In this document: one piece after another, positions 1 to 7,778 of the stretch
Layout of the letters: every line of letters starts with the position of its first letter
Numbering within the stretch: position 1 is the stretch's first letter
From: Patescibacteria group bacterium
Lineage (GTDB): Bacteria; Patescibacteriota; JACMRA01
Reading direction: 5' to 3'
Assembly: GCA_029935375.1 (NCBI GenBank)
Contig: JAOZKL010000010.1
Location: 1 to 20,650 of the forward strand
DNA length: 20,650 bases
Notes under the pieces: generated by a model
The model's input: only the letters and a program-made list of their open reading frames with translations
Told to the model about the DNA's origin: nothing
The model's database searches: none
Program-made: the position numbers and the translations under genes

Positions 1-63
1 AACTATTTTTCAACTTAATCAAATCAAGTGTTGCACTTCGGTTGACAATTTAAGTGAGTAAAG

Positions 64-92
64 TTGACAATTATAATTTTTTGTTTCAGTTT
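64..92 (+). promoter_or_regulatory. Possible promoter of the exonuclease gene
   Basis: TTGACA at 64-69 would place the transcription start near 99, two bases before the ATG at 101, matching the geometry of other genes here. The -10 at the 17-bp position (87-92, CAGTTT) is poor. An alternative is the perfect TATAAT at 72-77 with a weak -35. The 10-mer gttgacaatt occurs twice, at 41-50 and 63-72. Confidence 0.3.
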
Positions 93-100
93 TGTTATAT

Positions 101-2143
101 ATGTATCTTTTATTTTTAGACACAGAAACTAGTGGTCTTGATCCAGTTTCTGGACAAATCATTGAAGTTGCAGGTGTATTGGCTGATTTCAACCCAGTTG
201 ATTTTTCTGTCAAAATTATTGATCAGTTTCAGTCTTTGGTCCAAAATAGATCTAATCTTGATCCAAAGATAACTAGACTAACTGGTATCACAGAAGAAGA
301 GTTGGTGGTTTCTCAGTCAATGGGAAAGGTTCAGCAGCAGTGGCTTGATTGGTTAGAAAAATATGAAGATAAAACGGTCGCTGTAATAGGGCATTCGGTC
401 GCCTTTGATATGAAATTTTTAAATGCTGAGGGTTGGTATGTTCCAAAAGATGCAAAAGAAATAGATACTCTAGCACTTTCTAAAATCTTACTTTCTAATT
501 ACTCCGCTCTTAATCTAGAGTACTTGATTGAAAAACTATCTCTCTTGGATTTTCTGAAGCAATCGCTGACAGATTTTGATGAAACACAAAAAGCTCACAG
601 GGCATTATATGATACACAATGTTGTTTATCATTATTCAATATTTTGTTAGATAAATTAAAATTGTATAACTTTTCTACAGAATTTTATACCAAATTAAAG
701 GATACTGTTTTGCCTCTAGATATTACTTTTTTTCCAGGCAAGAAGGGTCTTAATAAGTTTGAGGAGAGAAGTGCAAAAAATACAAAAATTAATTTTATAG
801 GGGAGGTTATTTCTGGTGATTTACAGTCTAGGTTTAATTACAATATCTCTAAAGATGTATCGAAAATGACACAGAATTTACAATCATATTTTGCTATTAT
901 AAATAAAGAAAATGCAGTGGTAATTTTATCTATGTATGCAGCTTGTTTTATAAAAGATAAGGATGTTTTGGTTCGTATAAACACATACACTGCAATAGAA
1001 AAGGCTGTGTTTGAGCTACTTACAGACTCTTCTAATTTTTCTGATTCTGATCACAAAGCAGAAATAGTTTCTTTGGACAAAAGGTTTGAGGAAATTATTT
1101 GGAGGATAGAACCCTTTGCAAACTATGAATTAAACTTTACAAAACTTACAGCTTGGTTACAGCTTTTGATATCCATAGAAGATGAGAAATCCAGTATTGT
1201 AAAGCAGTCTAATAAAATTTTATCAGCTACAGAGTTTCTGTTATATTCAACACAAGCTTTTTTGTATATGGGGGAGTATAAATATAAACCATTGCAGATG
1301 AATCCAGAAGAAAAAATTGTAGTTTCAAAGTTTACATCTTGGATGAAAGAGGTTGTGGCTTTTTTGGAGATTGCGAATCCGAAGGATTATGATGGAGTTG
1401 CAAAAAGTATTTTATTAAAAGTAACTAAGTTTTTTTCAGATTATATTGCAGATGGTATGTCTCCGAATCAATTTTGCACCTTCCGTGTTTATCAAAACTT
1501 AGCTAAAATTTTACGTCCAAAACATTTTGATGTAAAAGAGAATTTTTCTAAACTTTCTGATAAATATAAAGAGGTTAATATTTATACATATTTAGCAGAG
1601 GATGATTTTGCTCACCTGCTTAAGTTACTTGGAAACGTGGAATTGCCAAATAATATCAAGGTAGAATATCGTGGGAAAGAAGGCTTTGTAGATGATAATT
1701 CTAGTAATCTAAACGAGCTGATTGCAGAAAAATCTAAGCTTGCAAAAACCAATCAGAAGCCAGTCTTGTTATTGTTAGGGCAGAATAAAACTCTTCGTCA
1801 GATACAGAATATTTGTGTTGAAGATCTTAAAGATAACGAATACCTTGTACTTGGAGAGTCTGGATCTCTTACAAAAGTTGCCTCCAAATTAGTTAGAAAT
1901 TTTGTTGGAGTAGTTGCTGTAAAAGTTGGCGATTTTGGTTATTTACAACATATTAATAATTTACCAGAATTTACAGAAATTTGGATAGTTAACTTGCCGT
2001 ATATTAAGCTAGATAATTATTGGTTTAAGATGTGGCCAGGAAAGGCTGGTAGAGTGGCTGGTGAATTGAGAATATTATATACACAGAGTTGGTCTAGGTT
2101 GATTCATTCTGTTACTGGCAAACAAGTTAGATTTTCTGGGTAG
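101..2143 (+). CDS. DEDDh 3'-5' exonuclease (DnaQ-like) with long C-terminal region
   Basis: The protein has 680 residues from the ATG at 101; a TTG at 92 would add three. Residues 1-180 form a DnaQ/RNase T-type exonuclease domain. The DxE of ExoI is D7/E9 in FLDTETSGLD, ExoII is GHSVAFD ending at D103, and ExoIII is H166-x4-D171, giving the DEDDh metal ligands. The remaining 500 residues are unfamiliar. In Firmicutes DinG such an exonuclease domain is fused to an XPD-like helicase, and the segment IWIVNLPYIKLDNYWF near the C-terminus recalls the end of DinG helicases, but I find no Walker A motif. The tail may therefore be a degenerate helicase or something unrelated. The exonuclease call is firm and the DinG relationship is tentative. 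A role in DNA repair or proofreading is inferred. The gene stands alone and ends in a repeat cluster. Confidence 0.8.
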   Translation: MYLLFLDTETSGLDPVSGQIIEVAGVLADFNPVDFSVKIIDQFQSLVQNRSNLDPKITRLTGITEEELVVSQSMGKVQQQWLDWLEKYEDKTVAVIGHSVAFDMKFLNAEGWYVPKDAKEIDTLALSKILLSNYSALNLEYLIEKLSLLDFLKQSLTDFDETQKAHRALYDTQCCLSLFNILLDKLKLYNFSTEFYTKLKDTVLPLDITFFPGKKGLNKFEERSAKNTKINFIGEVISGDLQSRFNYNISKDVSKMTQNLQSYFAIINKENAVVILSMYAACFIKDKDVLVRINTYTAIEKAVFELLTDSSNFSDSDHKAEIVSLDKRFEEIIWRIEPFANYELNFTKLTAWLQLLISIEDEKSSIVKQSNKILSATEFLLYSTQAFLYMGEYKYKPLQMNPEEKIVVSKFTSWMKEVVAFLEIANPKDYDGVAKSILLKVTKFFSDYIADGMSPNQFCTFRVYQNLAKILRPKHFDVKENFSKLSDKYKEVNIYTYLAEDDFAHLLKLLGNVELPNNIKVEYRGKEGFVDDNSSNLNELIAEKSKLAKTNQKPVLLLLGQNKTLRQIQNICVEDLKDNEYLVLGESGSLTKVASKLVRNFVGVVAVKVGDFGYLQHINNLPEFTEIWIVNLPYIKLDNYWFKMWPGKAGRVAGELRILYTQSWSRLIHSVTGKQVRFSG

Positions 2144-2156
2144 GTTATTGTCTATT

Positions 2157-2367
2157 GTCATCCCGCATTTGTTTTTGGTCATCCCGCACTGGATGTGGGA
2201 TCTAGTGTTCTATTTTGCCCTCTGTTCTGTCATGCCCGCGAAGGCGGGTATCCACGCCCTGTAAATACTACAAATTCTTAAAAACCATGATTTATTTTCT
2301 GGATCCCGCATCCAGTGCGGGATGACAGGTGTAGTGCGGGATGACAATGGGGTTGTGCGGGATGACG
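2157..2367. repeat. Cluster of palindromic repeats (families A and B)
   Basis: This fills the gap between the convergent exonuclease and ABC permease genes. Family A (GTCATCCCGCAC...GGATC type) has a partial copy at 2157-2167, a full copy at 2178-2205, and an inverted copy at 2300-2327 whose arms CCCGCATC and its near-complement around AGTGCGGG form a hairpin. Two tandem truncated copies of GTGCGGGATGAC follow at 2333-2346 and 2355-2367. Family B (GTCATGCCCGCGAAGGCGGG, then TATCCACGC) lies at 2229-2257. The bases from 2368 to 2450 look like further decayed repeats. No T-run follows the hairpins, so a terminator function is uncertain. Confidence 0.8.
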
Positions 2368-2453
2368 GGAGAGCTTTGAAGTGCACGGTGATAGTGAGCG
2401 TGGTGCAGAATGATAGTTTTGGTATGTGAGGTGACAGCTTTGGTAAAGAATGA

Positions 2454-3257
2454 TTAAATATAAATATCCTTTTTGTTAAATGCTATAGCTCCTATTGTTA
2501 TCATAACTATAGATGTAAAAATAAGCACTAAAGAGTCAGGTTGATTCAGTACAAAATATTTGTTTATGTGTGGGATATTTAGATAATGAAATGGTGAAAT
2601 ATATTGTAAAAATTCTGGAAAGCCGTCTAATTTACTAAGGCTATCAAAAAACCAAGTGATAACTACAAATCCAACTCCGGCAGATTGTGCAATATTCTTT
2701 TTTATAAGAACTCCTAACATTTGACCTAGTGAAAAAGTTGCAATCTCTAGTATTAGTACAACTGCAAAAGCATTGAAAAAATATTTTATAGATATGCTAT
2801 CTTGAGATGACAGTAGATAAAAACTAAAATATGTAAGAATTCCTATTGCAATCGAACTCACTACAAAATATATTATATTTGATACAAGCTGTGAAATATA
2901 TATTCCAGTTCTTGATACTTTTTTTGTTGCTAACTGTGTTATAGTTTTGTCGTATATTCTGCCTCCGATAGAATTGACACCCATTATCACAGCTAAGATC
3001 CCTGCTGTCATTGCATAGAATGTAAGAAACTCTCCACCTACAAATTTTTCGACCTTAGATAAATAATCCAGATCTGCATTCATAAGACTCATCAAATCTT
3101 GCCCAAGACTGGCCATAAACTCTTGGTCTATGGTATCTTGCAGTATGTCAAACATACTTGCCATCATCAGTGCCATTCCAAACCAGATAATGCACCATAT
3201 TATACAAGATTTGATTTTCTTTTTAACCTCAATTTTTATTATTTGTTGCCAGATCAT
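2454..3257 (-). CDS. ABC-2 type transporter permease
   Basis: This 267-residue protein has a short basic N-terminus and about six hydrophobic segments (roughly residues 17-35, 76-98, 121-147, 158-180, 190-205 and 243-259), the usual topology of ABC-2 permeases of the bacitracin/multidrug exporter type. There is a large hydrophilic loop between segments 1 and 2. Its ATG overlaps the TGA of the upstream ATPase gene by 4 bp (ATGA), so the two are translationally coupled and almost certainly form one exporter. The substrate cannot be read from the sequence. No separate promoter is seen. The transcript runs into the repeat cluster, with no clear intrinsic terminator. Confidence 0.8.
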   Translation of the reverse strand: MIWQQIIKIEVKKKIKSCIIWCIIWFGMALMMASMFDILQDTIDQEFMASLGQDLMSLMNADLDYLSKVEKFVGGEFLTFYAMTAGILAVIMGVNSIGGRIYDKTITQLATKKVSRTGIYISQLVSNIIYFVVSSIAIGILTYFSFYLLSSQDSISIKYFFNAFAVVLILEIATFSLGQMLGVLIKKNIAQSAGVGFVVITWFFDSLSKLDGFPEFLQYISPFHYLNIPHINKYFVLNQPDSLVLIFTSIVMITIGAIAFNKKDIYI

Positions 3258-4159
3258 AGTTGTGTGTTATTATTATTAATTTCATATTCTTTTAGAAAAG
3301 TATCTTCTAGATTTGGCTTGTCTATATAAAAACTATAGATCTCTTTGCTTGTAAGATATTTTACCACCCCCTCTGCGTCTTTTGTGTATAATAATATTTC
3401 ATTACTGTGCTGTTCCCACTTTTCTATTTTCCTGTTTTTTTCCAACTCTTCTACATATACTGAGTTTATTTTTTCTATGCGAAATACTTTTAGAGATTGG
3501 TTTAATATGTTTTCTTTTGTATCTTTTATTACAATGTTGCCGTTTTTTATCATTATTATATTATCGCAAATTGTCTGTACCTGACTCAAAACATGTGACG
3601 ATAATAGTATAGCAGATCCTTTTTCCTTTGCATCGTTTAACAGTTTAAAAAGTTTTTGCTGTATTAATGGGTCCAGTCCAGAACTAGGCTCGTCCAGAAT
3701 TAGGATTTTTGGCTCATGCATCAATGTGTTTACAATACCAACTTTTTTGCGGTTTCCTAGGCTTAATTCTTCAAACTTTTTATTAATATTTAGGTCCAAA
3801 TATTTTGATAATTCCATCCATTTAGAGCTACACTCTATCTGTAATAGAGATTGATTGTTTTTGAATATTTGCTTTGCAGTTAGGTTTTTATCAAATGATA
3901 TTTCACCAGGCAAGAACCCTATTTTTGGCATTACGTTGTATATGTTTTGCACTGTTATATTTGATTCTAATATTTTAATCACTCCGCTATCTGGTGCGAT
4001 GAAACCTGCAATCATTAACATTGTTGTAGTTTTGCCAGCGCCGTTTGGGCCAATAAAACCTGTTATCTCCCCACTTTTCAGTTCAATATCTATATCAAAA
4101 GCTCCTTTGTGTTCGCCAAAGTCTTTTGTTATTGATTCTGTTTTTAATAGAATTGTCAT
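3254..4159 (-). CDS. ABC transporter ATP-binding protein (ABC-2 exporter)
   Basis: This 301-residue nucleotide-binding subunit partners the adjacent permease and powers export across the cytoplasmic membrane. Walker A is GPNGAGKTT (residues 37-45), the signature is LSLGN (132-136, in place of LSGGQ), Walker B is ILILDEP with D156/E157, the D-loop is SSGLD, and the switch histidine is H189 in LLSSH. Residues beyond about 215 form the extra C-terminal domain common in BcrA/NatA-like ATPases. The variant signature keeps the LS and the fourth-position Gly, so activity is expected. It is first in a two-gene operon with a promoter ending 7 nt before the ATG, so its mRNA is probably leaderless. Substrate is unknown. 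Confidence 0.9.
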   Translation of the reverse strand: MTILLKTESITKDFGEHKGAFDIDIELKSGEITGFIGPNGAGKTTTMLMIAGFIAPDSGVIKILESNITVQNIYNVMPKIGFLPGEISFDKNLTAKQIFKNNQSLLQIECSSKWMELSKYLDLNINKKFEELSLGNRKKVGIVNTLMHEPKILILDEPSSGLDPLIQQKLFKLLNDAKEKGSAILLSSHVLSQVQTICDNIIMIKNGNIVIKDTKENILNQSLKVFRIEKINSVYVEELEKNRKIEKWEQHSNEILLYTKDAEGVVKYLTSKEIYSFYIDKPNLEDTFLKEYEINNNNTQL

Positions 4160-4166
4160 TCCAATA

Positions 4167-4195
4167 AATATGGGCTACTAATCCAGAAGTGTCAA
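4167..4195 (-). promoter_or_regulatory. Promoter of the ABC exporter operon (leaderless)
   Basis: On the minus strand, TTGACA (4195-4190), a 17-bp spacer and CATATT (4172-4167) are followed by 7 nt and the ATG at 4159. The predicted start of transcription falls on or next to the A of the start codon. Confidence 0.6.
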
Positions 4196-4205
4196 GTGCT
4201 TGACA
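4190..4205. promoter_or_regulatory. Palindrome of two back-to-back -35 boxes
   Basis: TGTCAAGTGCTTGACA is a perfect 7-bp inverted repeat around TG. Its left arm is the minus-strand -35 of the ABC operon; the right arm is a plus-strand TTGACA followed 15 bp later by TACAAT (4221-4226). It could be a divergent promoter pair or a repressor operator covering the ABC promoter. The rest of the 4160-4397 gap holds only the hsp20 promoter candidate. Confidence 0.45.
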
Positions 4206-4328
4206 TAATCCAAAAACTCTTACAATCTAGATTTAACTGTATCATATCAACTCCTTTGTTAGTATGATAAACATATAATTAAAATAGGTTTTATACTTGA
4301 AAATTTCTTATTCCATATATCACAAGTC

Positions 4329-4356
4329 TTGACAGATTTGTATAAATATCTTTAAG
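4329..4356 (+). promoter_or_regulatory. Possible promoter of the small heat-shock gene
   Basis: TTGACA at 4329-4334, a 16-bp spacer and TTTAAG at 4351-4356 predict a start near 4363, 34 nt before the ATG at 4398. The -10 is weak (4 of 6). No CIRCE inverted repeat is present. Confidence 0.35.
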
Positions 4357-4397
4357 TAGAATTGTTTAACAGTTCTTTTTATAAAAAACAAGACAGT

Positions 4398-4778
4398 ATG
4401 GCAGAAATAGATGTACACGAACATAATATGAATGAGTGGAATCCAGAAGAAGTTCCGCAGTTAACAGTAGATGTTTATCGTAATGACGATGTTATTTTTG
4501 TTGTTTCTACAGTTGCTGGTGTCAGTCCAAAAGATTTGGATATTTCAGTAGAGGGTAATACACTCACGATAAAGGGTGTCCGTAAAAAACCATATCGAGA
4601 AAAAGGTAATGTAATGTTGTTGGAGGAGTGTTTCTGGGGTGAGTTTTATAGAGAATTAACAATAAATGAAAGTTTAGATGTAGATGGTGTAAAAGCCAGT
4701 CTTAATCATGGTATATTAGTTATAGAAGTCCCCCTCTTAAAAGCAAAAACTCAAAGAAAAATTTCTGTAAATATATAG
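4398..4778 (+). CDS. hsp20: Small heat-shock protein, Hsp20/alpha-crystallin family
   Basis: This 126-residue ATP-independent holdase chaperone binds unfolding proteins in the cytoplasm. The alpha-crystallin domain spans about residues 20-112, with the family motif AxxxxGxL seen as ASLNHGIL (100-107). The C-terminal ISVNI (122-126) supplies the I-x-I/V motif used for oligomer assembly. The N-terminal arm is short (about 19 residues), so assemblies may be small. I chose the ATG at 4398, which begins MAEIDVHEHN. A TTG at 4362 would add 12 residues but falls right at the predicted transcription start. The gene is monocistronic and followed by repeats. Confidence 0.9.
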   Translation: MAEIDVHEHNMNEWNPEEVPQLTVDVYRNDDVIFVVSTVAGVSPKDLDISVEGNTLTIKGVRKKPYREKGNVMLLEECFWGEFYRELTINESLDVDGVKASLNHGILVIEVPLLKAKTQRKISVNI

Positions 4779-4853
4779 TATTGTTTGTTTGTCATAGACT
4801 TTTTTTGATACTTCCTCAAATTATTATTAATTGTCATCCTATAATTCAACTCT

Positions 4854-4934
4854 GTCATGCCCACGAAGGCGGGTATCCACGCAAAAAACATTATCTTCCG
4901 TAGAGGCGAGTCTGTCTCGCCATTGTTTTTGAAA
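4854..4934. repeat. Family B and family C palindromic repeats
   Basis: A family B copy (GTCATGCCCACGAAGGCGGG then TATCCACGC) lies at 4854-4882. A family C copy at 4900-4934 starts TAGAGGCGAG; its arms GGCGAG and CTCGCC form a hairpin, followed by ATTGTTTTTGAAA. The other C copies are at 10501, 15064 and 20408. Confidence 0.75.
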
Positions 4935-4948
4935 CATTGTTTCCTAAC

Positions 4949-5150
4949 CCATTTATTCCGTCCATTTTACCTTGGCGCGAACGAGCCAAAAAATCAAGAG
5001 AGTAAAAACTGACCTCTGTTCAGACAGTTATCCTCTCAATGCCACCCAATTTTACATTTACTTTCTTAATTACAAAATTACCCCTCCAGCACTTGGTAGT
5101 TACAGTTTTTGCTTTTATGGGGACAAGAAGGGTTGTTATCTGCTTTGTTT
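4949..5150. repeat. Family D dispersed repeat, copy 1
   Basis: This roughly 200-bp element also occurs at 10216 and 19341 and begins at 20597. It starts with CATTTATTCCGTCCATTTTAC, contains CTTGGCGC, the conserved CAGACAGTTATCCTCTCA, CCAATTTTACATTTAC and CCAGCACTTGG, and decays towards its 3' end. In this copy the left arm of the main hairpin has lost the GATA of GAGAGGATAA, so the stem is broken. Short open frames across it are not conserved between copies, so it is not coding. Confidence 0.7.
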
Positions 5151-5180
5151 TCCGAATTTCTTTCTCAATAATAAGCCAGC

Positions 5181-5215
5181 TGGATCCCGCATCTAGTGGG
5201 TTGTGGGTGTATGAC
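5181..5215. repeat. Family A repeat, partial inverted copy
   Basis: TGGATCCCGCATCTAGTG at 5181-5198 is followed by a degraded second arm ending in ATGACA at 5215. It lies about 30 bp after repeat D copy 1; the same D-then-A order recurs at 10.4 and 19.5 kb. The bases between it and the lepA promoter show no further structure. Confidence 0.6.
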
Positions 5216-5319
5216 AGGGTATAAATGTGGGGCGATGGAAAGAATCTCAATACGACAGAGCTGGATTATATTTGGAGTTTACAATTCAAGTTTTTAGAAA
5301 TTATTTGTAATCCCCCCCC

Positions 5320-5348
5320 TTGCCAAAATACATTTTTTATTACATAGT
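5320..5348 (+). promoter_or_regulatory. Likely promoter of the truncated lepA gene
   Basis: TTGCCA (5320-5325), a 17-bp spacer and CATAGT (5343-5348) place transcription start near 5355, three bases before the ATG at 5358. A run of eight C residues (5312-5319) abuts the -35, a tract that could vary in length. Confidence 0.45.
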
Positions 5349-5357
5349 ATTATTAAT

Positions 5358-5927
5358 ATGTCCTTAGAAAATATCCGTAATTTTTCGATAATTGCACATA
5401 TAGATCATGGCAAAAGTACTCTTTCAGATAGGTTAATGGAGATAACAGGTACAATCTCCAAGAGAGATATACAAGAGCAAACTTTGGATAAAATGGATCT
5501 AGAAAGAGAAAGAGGTATAACTATTAAGTTGCAACCAGTTAGGATGGAGTATACCAAAGATGGTGAAGAGTATATTTTAAACTTGATTGACACTCCCGGT
5601 CATGTTGATTTTGCTTATGAAGTATCAAGATCTCTAATGGCTTGTGAGGGAGCTGTCCTTGTAATTGACGCAACTCAGGGTATTCAGGCTCAGACACTTG
5701 CGAATTTATATACTGCAATGGATTTAGACTTACAAATTATCCCTGTTCTCAATAAAATAGACCTGCCAAACGCTGATATAGATGCTCGTAGTGAGGAAAT
5801 AAAACGTATACTTGGTTATGATAAAAGTGAAATTTTGGCAATGAGTGCAAAAACTGGCGAAGGTGTACCAGAGCTGCTTGATGCTATTATAGAAAGGATA
5901 AACCCCCCAAAAAGTAAGGCTTTGTAG
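5358..5927 (+). CDS. lepA: GTPase domain only of LepA (elongation factor 4)
   Basis: These 189 residues match the G domain of LepA/EF4, the ribosome-bound translational GTPase. G1 is AHIDHGKS (13-20), G2 lies in RERGITIK (50-57), G3 is DTPGH (78-82, with the catalytic His82), G4 is NKID (132-135) and G5 is SAK (163-165). Full-length LepA has about 600 residues; this one stops at ERINPPKSKAL, exactly where domain I meets domain II. The linker is also shortened. Translation past the TAG, in any frame, does not resume LepA, so the rest is absent rather than frameshifted. All nucleotide-binding motifs are intact, so this may be a stand-alone GTPase, or the 5' fragment left by a deletion. It could not carry out the normal EF4 ribosome function. 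No partner gene adjoins it. Confidence 0.8.
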   Translation: MSLENIRNFSIIAHIDHGKSTLSDRLMEITGTISKRDIQEQTLDKMDLERERGITIKLQPVRMEYTKDGEEYILNLIDTPGHVDFAYEVSRSLMACEGAVLVIDATQGIQAQTLANLYTAMDLDLQIIPVLNKIDLPNADIDARSEEIKRILGYDKSEILAMSAKTGEGVPELLDAIIERINPPKSKAL

Positions 5928-6003
5928 TATTTATTTACTTATTTGACATTTATCAAAAAGTGTTGTTAGGTTGTTATGTGTTATTAAAAAACAATTCTTT
6001 TTT

Positions 6004-7710
6004 ATGTATAAACGAACAATAATAAATATATTAGCAATCGCTGTATTTGTAATTACAACAGCATTGTTTGGTGTTATGTCTACTGCACCAGTAAACGCAG
6101 TTGGAACTCCAGGCTACCTTGTAGATAATGGAGTTGATTGTGACGCAGATTTACAAACCGAAGCTCCTTTTTGTCAAATTCAGGATGCTGTTGATGCTGC
6201 AGAAAACAGAGGCTACACTGAGATAGTAGTTAACGATGGTACATATGTTATTGATCATGCTCTTGAGCTTGGTTCTAATATGAAAGTAATCGGACAAAGT
6301 CGTGAAGGAGTTGTCTTGGACGCAACTAGCAGTGACTGGAGAGGTGTCTCTGTAGAGACTGATGGTGTTTGGTTGATGAATATGACAGTGATGGGTCATT
6401 CAGGAATTTATACAGTAAAAGCTTCTGGGGCAGATGATTTTCATGTTGTAAATGCTACAATTATTGGCGGTCGCGCTGGTATAGATATGAACGGAGTTAG
6501 TAATGTTCGTATTGAAAATACAGAAGCATATGGAGCTGACCTTGGTGGAATGCAGTTATCAGATTCAAACAATATTGTATTTAAAAATATAAATGTTCAT
6601 GATAATGGTGCTTATGGAGTTGCTATTTATTCGTCTGGTAGGTGGCATGATGGTGGTGTTGATGGGGTACACTTCTACAATACAAATCTTTTTGGAGGTA
6701 CAAATAGATTGTATACCCAAGATGGCAACTACAATGATCCTGCAAATCCATACCCTATAGAAAACATTACTTTTTCTACTAGTTTGTTTTCATTTGAGTT
6801 AAGGTATTTTGATGTTGAAACTAATAAAACTCATACAGGATATCTAAAAGATATTAATGATGTGTATGGAGCGCTTGCTATGATGGATGAGTATCCAGAG
6901 TTTGCGGGTGCAAAATATTCTCTTCGTGCATTAAATGATAACAACAAGCTATATATGATAGATGATCATACTCCATTGCAGGAAGCTGTTAATGAAGCTA
7001 ATGTTGGTGATACTATCAAGGTTTTTGCTGGAACATTTAATGATAATGGTGCTGTTATAGATAAGCAATTAAAGATATATGGAATGGGTAGATATGCTAC
7101 AACTTTGGATGGTTTTTCATCACCAAATATAACTGGTATTACTATTCAAGCTGATGGTGTGGAGATAGAAGATTTATCAATCAAAAATTATAAAACTGGC
7201 ATTACTATTGATGCCAATAATGCAATATTGGATGATATAGTGCTTCATGGTAAACAAGTTCAGTATAGCAATGGTTCATGGCATGTTGCAACAAGCTCTG
7301 ATTCTGTTGGGGTAAATTTTGCATCTGCTAAAGAAGGTAATATATTTGGAGGTCTTCATGTACATTATTTCAACAAGGGTGTTGATATTCCTTATGGTCA
7401 AGTAGGCACTGTCTTTGATCACAACGCGATTACTCATAATCGTACAAATGTTGTAATCTCTGCAGATCAAACAGCAAATAACCTATCTATTACAAATGGA
7501 AATATCAGGACTCCTTATAGTGGTATCAATGTTGATTATACAGGTGGCGAGTCCAATAGGGTGACAATGACTGGTAACTACTGGGGAGATGGTGGACCAT
7601 CTGATAACAACAACACCGACTTTAGTAAATCTCTTACATTCCCGGGGAGTGGAGGGGTTATCAATGGAGCTGTGATATATGCACCGTTCGCATTCTCTTC
7701 ACAGTTCTAA
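6004..7710 (+). CDS. Secreted right-handed beta-helix protein
   Basis: This 568-residue exported protein has a signal peptide: MYKR, a hydrophobic core (residues 5-25) and a likely cleavage after PVNA (residue 32). I chose the ATG at 6004 for that reason; a TTG at 5971 would add 11 residues ahead of it. Two parallel beta-helix stretches follow, about residues 45-270 and 315-560, with repeated short strands and Asn/Gly turns such as GVSNVRIENTEAYGADLGG. Each opens with a pectate-lyase/NosD-type entry (IQDAVDAAENRG; LQEAVNEANVGD). The end has the common NYWGDGGPS motif. No membrane anchor or sorting signal follows, so it is probably released or held non-covalently. Such folds bind or cleave polysaccharides, but the catalytic residues cannot be assigned. 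A weak TTGACA at 5943-5948 precedes it. Confidence 0.8.
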   Translation: MYKRTIINILAIAVFVITTALFGVMSTAPVNAVGTPGYLVDNGVDCDADLQTEAPFCQIQDAVDAAENRGYTEIVVNDGTYVIDHALELGSNMKVIGQSREGVVLDATSSDWRGVSVETDGVWLMNMTVMGHSGIYTVKASGADDFHVVNATIIGGRAGIDMNGVSNVRIENTEAYGADLGGMQLSDSNNIVFKNINVHDNGAYGVAIYSSGRWHDGGVDGVHFYNTNLFGGTNRLYTQDGNYNDPANPYPIENITFSTSLFSFELRYFDVETNKTHTGYLKDINDVYGALAMMDEYPEFAGAKYSLRALNDNNKLYMIDDHTPLQEAVNEANVGDTIKVFAGTFNDNGAVIDKQLKIYGMGRYATTLDGFSSPNITGITIQADGVEIEDLSIKNYKTGITIDANNAILDDIVLHGKQVQYSNGSWHVATSSDSVGVNFASAKEGNIFGGLHVHYFNKGVDIPYGQVGTVFDHNAITHNRTNVVISADQTANNLSITNGNIRTPYSGINVDYTGGESNRVTMTGNYWGDGGPSDNNNTDFSKSLTFPGSGGVINGAVIYAPFAFSSQF

Positions 7711-7737
7711 TTATATATTATTAGAGTATAAAAATTG

Positions 7738-7761
7738 CCTTGGTATTTTGCCAAGGTTTTT
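7738..7761. terminator. Bidirectional intrinsic terminator
   Basis: CCTTGG (7738-7743) and CCAAGG (7751-7756) pair around a 7-nt loop and are followed by TTTTT; AAAA just upstream gives a U-run on the other strand. It sits between the convergent beta-helix and pilM genes and can serve both. Confidence 0.75.
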
Positions 7762-7778
7762 GTTGTTGTCAGTTAGAG

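Noticed and set aside
2300..2367. Tandem GTGCGGGATGAC units resembling a CRISPR or minisatellite start
   Set aside because: Only two or three short units with irregular spacing, no uniform spacers and no cas genes; the units are truncated copies of the family A palindrome.
4206..4361. CIRCE or other known heat-shock operator before hsp20
   Set aside because: No TTAGCACTC/GAGTGCTAA inverted repeat is present.
4972..5250. Overlapping open frames on both strands across the first D repeat
   Set aside because: The other D copies carry indels that break these frames, and the composition is that of the repeat; not coding.
5358..5960. TAG in lepA as a reassigned or frameshifted codon
   Set aside because: No LepA-like residues follow in any frame, and TAG ends other genes in the window normally.
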